Assembly: GCF_003201595.1 (NCBI RefSeq)
Contig: NZ_QJJS01000016.1
Span: 1 to 64,000, forward strand
From: Sphaerotilus hippei
GTDB lineage: Bacteria; Pseudomonadota; Gammaproteobacteria; Burkholderiales; Burkholderiaceae_C
DNA: 64,000 bases
Direction of reading: 5' to 3'
The notes under the pieces were generated by a model that did not search any database, was not told the DNA's origin, and worked only from the letters and a program-made list of their open reading frames with translations. This document shows positions 62,227 to 64,000 of this stretch, piece after piece. Both the position numbers and the translations under genes were made by a program. The first letter of the stretch is position 1; every line of letters starts with the position of its first letter.

Positions 62227-62979
62227 ATGAAATTTCGTCTGCTGGTTTCCGCCCTGGCACTGTCCCTGGCGGCTTGCGGCGGCGGTGGGGGCGATGCCCC
62301 CGCGGCCTCCCTGCAACTGAGTGATCTGCAAGGCTTCTGGTCCGGTCCGCTGACCGGGACGGACCTGCACGGCGCCACCCACGCCGACAGCGTCGTGCTG
62401 AACGACGGCACGGCCTGGACGGTGCTGCGCACCGACACGGCCACGACCACGACCCTGGTCGGCCTGGTCAAGGGCCAGCTGTCGGTCTCGGGCACGACCT
62501 ACAGCGGCAGCGGCAAGGATTACACCTTCTCGCCGGCCGCCGTGCGCGACGTGAGCCTGTCGGGCACGGCCTCGGCCGGCACGTCGCTGTCAACCAGCGT
62601 GCAGGTCAGCGGCGCCACCACGACCACGGCCAGCACCATGACCTACAACAGCCGCTACAGGACGGCAGCCGTGCAGGGTGATTTCGCGGGAGCCTGGCAA
62701 GGCTCCGTCGGGGGTGGTGCCGTGGTCGTGACCTGGACCGTCGCCACCAACGGCGCGCTGAGCGGCACCGACACCACCGGCTGCACCTATGCCGGCACGG
62801 TGCTGACCCGTCCGGAGGGCGTCGCGGTCTACAACCTGAACGTCACGGAAACCTGTGCCGGCGCCAGCAACACCTGGTCGGGCATCGCGACGCTCGACAC
62901 GGCCAAGACCAAGGCCTCGTTTGCCTTCGTGACGGCGGACGGCTCGGCCGCGAACCTGCTGATCGCCACGAAGAACTGA
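62227..62979 (+). CDS. Small secreted lipoprotein, unknown function
   Basis: A 250-residue protein with a lipoprotein signal: MKFRLLVSALALSLAACGGG, lipobox LAAC with Cys-17. After a short Gly/Asp spacer the mature part has two similar beta-rich halves, each opening with a Trp-containing phrase (LQGFWSGPLTGTDLHGA and FAGAWQGSVGGGAVV), rich in Thr and Ser. Two Cys residues near GCTYAG and ETCAGA may pair. I do not recognise a named family. It follows the adhesin gene by 44 nt with an AAGGAAT ribosome site and is closed by a terminator, so it may be part of the adhesin unit, for example a surface anchor or chaperone. Confidence 0.75.
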   Translation: MKFRLLVSALALSLAACGGGGGDAPAASLQLSDLQGFWSGPLTGTDLHGATHADSVVLNDGTAWTVLRTDTATTTTLVGLVKGQLSVSGTTYSGSGKDYTFSPAAVRDVSLSGTASAGTSLSTSVQVSGATTTTASTMTYNSRYRTAAVQGDFAGAWQGSVGGGAVVVTWTVATNGALSGTDTTGCTYAGTVLTRPEGVAVYNLNVTETCAGASNTWSGIATLDTAKTKASFAFVTADGSAANLLIATKN

Positions 62980-63017
62980 ACCTCGGCCCTTCCGCAAGGG
63001 CCACGCACCGACTCAGA

Positions 63018-63048
63018 CGGCGGACCTGACCACGGGTCCGCCGTTTTT
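63018..63048 (+). terminator. Strong rho-independent terminator after the lipoprotein gene
   Basis: CGGCGGACC, an 8-nt loop, GGTCCGCCG and TTTTT: a perfect 9-bp GC-rich stem followed by five T residues. It ends the secretion/adhesin unit 39 nt after the lipoprotein stop. Confidence 0.92.
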
Positions 63049-63158
63049 CATGGGACCGGCATCATGGCCCGCACCTCAAGTTCCGGGGCATGCTGCCGAT
63101 AGGCTGGCGTAGGCCCGCACTGGCGTCAGTGATCCGGGCCGTCCACTCGATCGCACGG

Positions 63159-64000
63159 ATGCCTCACCTCACCGATTCACTCGCGCCTGCCGTGCCGGAG
63201 CTGCCTTCCCGGCCGGCGTCCTGGAGGGCGGCGATGCGCCATTCGTGGCCGCTGATCTGCTTCTCCGGATTCCTGATCGTGGCGCTGTGGGCGGTGCTGC
63301 TCTATCAGGTCCGACGCGAGGCGGACGAGGCCATCCGGAACGCCGAGGTCAACCTCGGCAACCTGACCCGCGCGTTCTCGGAGCACACCGCCCGCACGCT
63401 CGAGGGCGCCGACCAGGCCATCCGCTTCGTGCGGTCCGAATACGCCGACCAAGGTCAGTCCCTCGACATCGGCGGCTACCTGAAGCAGAAGGCGATCATC
63501 GACTCGACCTTCCACCTGATCTCCATCATCGGCCCCGACGGCTTCGTGACGAAGTCCTCCCAGCCTTTCCAGCGGGTGGACCTGCGGGACCGCGAGCATT
63601 TCCGCATCCACGCCGAGCGTGCGCAGGACCGCCTGTTCGTCAGCAAGCCGGTGCTGGGCCGGGTCTCGGGCAAGTGGTCGATCCAGCTGACCCGCCGCAT
63701 CAGCCCGCCCGACGGCGGCTTCGGCGGCGTGGTCGTGCTGTCGCTGTCGCCCGGCTACCTGACCCGCTTCTACCGTGACGTCAACCTCGGCCCGCACGGC
63801 ACGATCACGCTGGTCGGCTACGACGGCATCGTGCGCGCCCGGGCCACCGGCCAGAGCGACCAGGCGGCCCAGGACGTCAGCGCCGGCCGGCTGTTCCAGG
63901 AGGCGATGCGCCACAAGAGCGGCACCGTGCGGGTCGCCAGCCACATCGACCAGATCGACCGGGTCTGGGCCTACCGGGCGCTGGACGACTACGGCCTGCT
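63159..64000 (+). CDS. Membrane signalling protein with Cache-type sensor, cut by window edge
   Basis: The frame is open from the ATG at 63159 to the window end (280 codons), so only the N-terminal part is seen. A membrane helix (about residues 30-50, LICFSGFLIVALWAVLLYQV) is followed by a periplasmic double-Cache-like domain: a long first helix (NLTRAFSEHTARTLEGADQA), then FHLISIIGPDGFVTKSS, DLRDREHFRIHAE, VSKPVLGRVSGKWSIQL and GHGTITLVGYDGIVRAR-like segments. This N-terminal type is common before GGDEF/EAL or histidine kinase modules; the output domain lies outside. If it is a diguanylate cyclase, it could link the adhesin to c-di-GMP, but that is not shown. Confidence 0.8.
   Translation, partial: MPHLTDSLAPAVPELPSRPASWRAAMRHSWPLICFSGFLIVALWAVLLYQVRREADEAIRNAEVNLGNLTRAFSEHTARTLEGADQAIRFVRSEYADQGQSLDIGGYLKQKAIIDSTFHLISIIGPDGFVTKSSQPFQRVDLRDREHFRIHAERAQDRLFVSKPVLGRVSGKWSIQLTRRISPPDGGFGGVVVLSLSPGYLTRFYRDVNLGPHGTITLVGYDGIVRARATGQSDQAAQDVSAGRLFQEAMRHKSGTVRVASHIDQIDRVWAYRALDDYGL

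Overview
The window is GC-rich, densely packed bacterial DNA. Gene content fits a betaproteobacterium of the order Burkholderiales: fused IolC-DUF2090, PrtD-type secretion genes, DUF2145, and GGAG-type ribosome sites. The Sphaerotilus/Leptothrix/Ideonella neighbourhood is my guess from overall flavour, not something I could test. I see no rRNA, tRNA, CRISPR array or insertion sequence.

Region 1 (1-22.3 kb) is a cyclitol catabolic island. A minus-strand operon, iolC(-DUF2090)-iolD-iolE-iolB, ends in a further gene cut by the left edge. It diverges from a sugar/inositol ABC importer (binding protein, ATPase, permease). Next comes a divergent pair: a LacI regulator and a rhizopine-type mocDEF set (desaturase-fold oxygenase, Rieske ferredoxin, ferredoxin reductase). 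The plus-strand run continues with a PanB-like gene, a purU-like gene and an unusual TIM-barrel gene. The PanB-like and PurU-like proteins both appear to have lost their catalytic centre through in-frame internal deletions. After truC come an RpiR regulator, a second LacI regulator, an IolI/MocC-like TIM barrel and two Gfo/Idh/MocA dehydrogenases. Four intergenic sites share the pattern TGGAAA-N4-TTTCCA (exact or near), upstream of the iolC/importer pair, mocD, the rpiR gene and the first dehydrogenase. I infer one IolR-type regulon: import of inositols, removal of an O-methyl group from a methylated cyclitol (rhizopine or a pinitol/ononitol-like compound), and entry into the iol pathway.

Region 2 (22.3-31.3 kb) is a mixed block: a PRC-barrel protein, an oleate hydratase, a plasmid/chromid-type parA-parB pair with a palindromic parS candidate, a tyrosine-recombinase-like protein missing several catalytic residues, an FAD-linked D-2-hydroxyacid dehydrogenase and a DUF2145 pair. 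The par locus suggests a secondary replicon or an integrated one.

Region 3 (31.5-37.4 kb) is an acyl-CoA degradation operon (SDR dehydrogenase, thiolase, acyl-CoA dehydrogenase, CaiB/BaiF CoA-transferase), a possible B12-box remnant, and cobyrinate a,c-diamide synthase.

Region 4 (37.5-64 kb) holds a two-component system, a type I secretion operon with two consecutive ABC proteins plus adaptor and TolC-type channel, and its probable substrate, a 5,050-residue repeat protein occupying 15 kb. A small lipoprotein gene, a clear terminator and the start of a membrane Cache-domain signalling protein follow, the last cut by the right edge.
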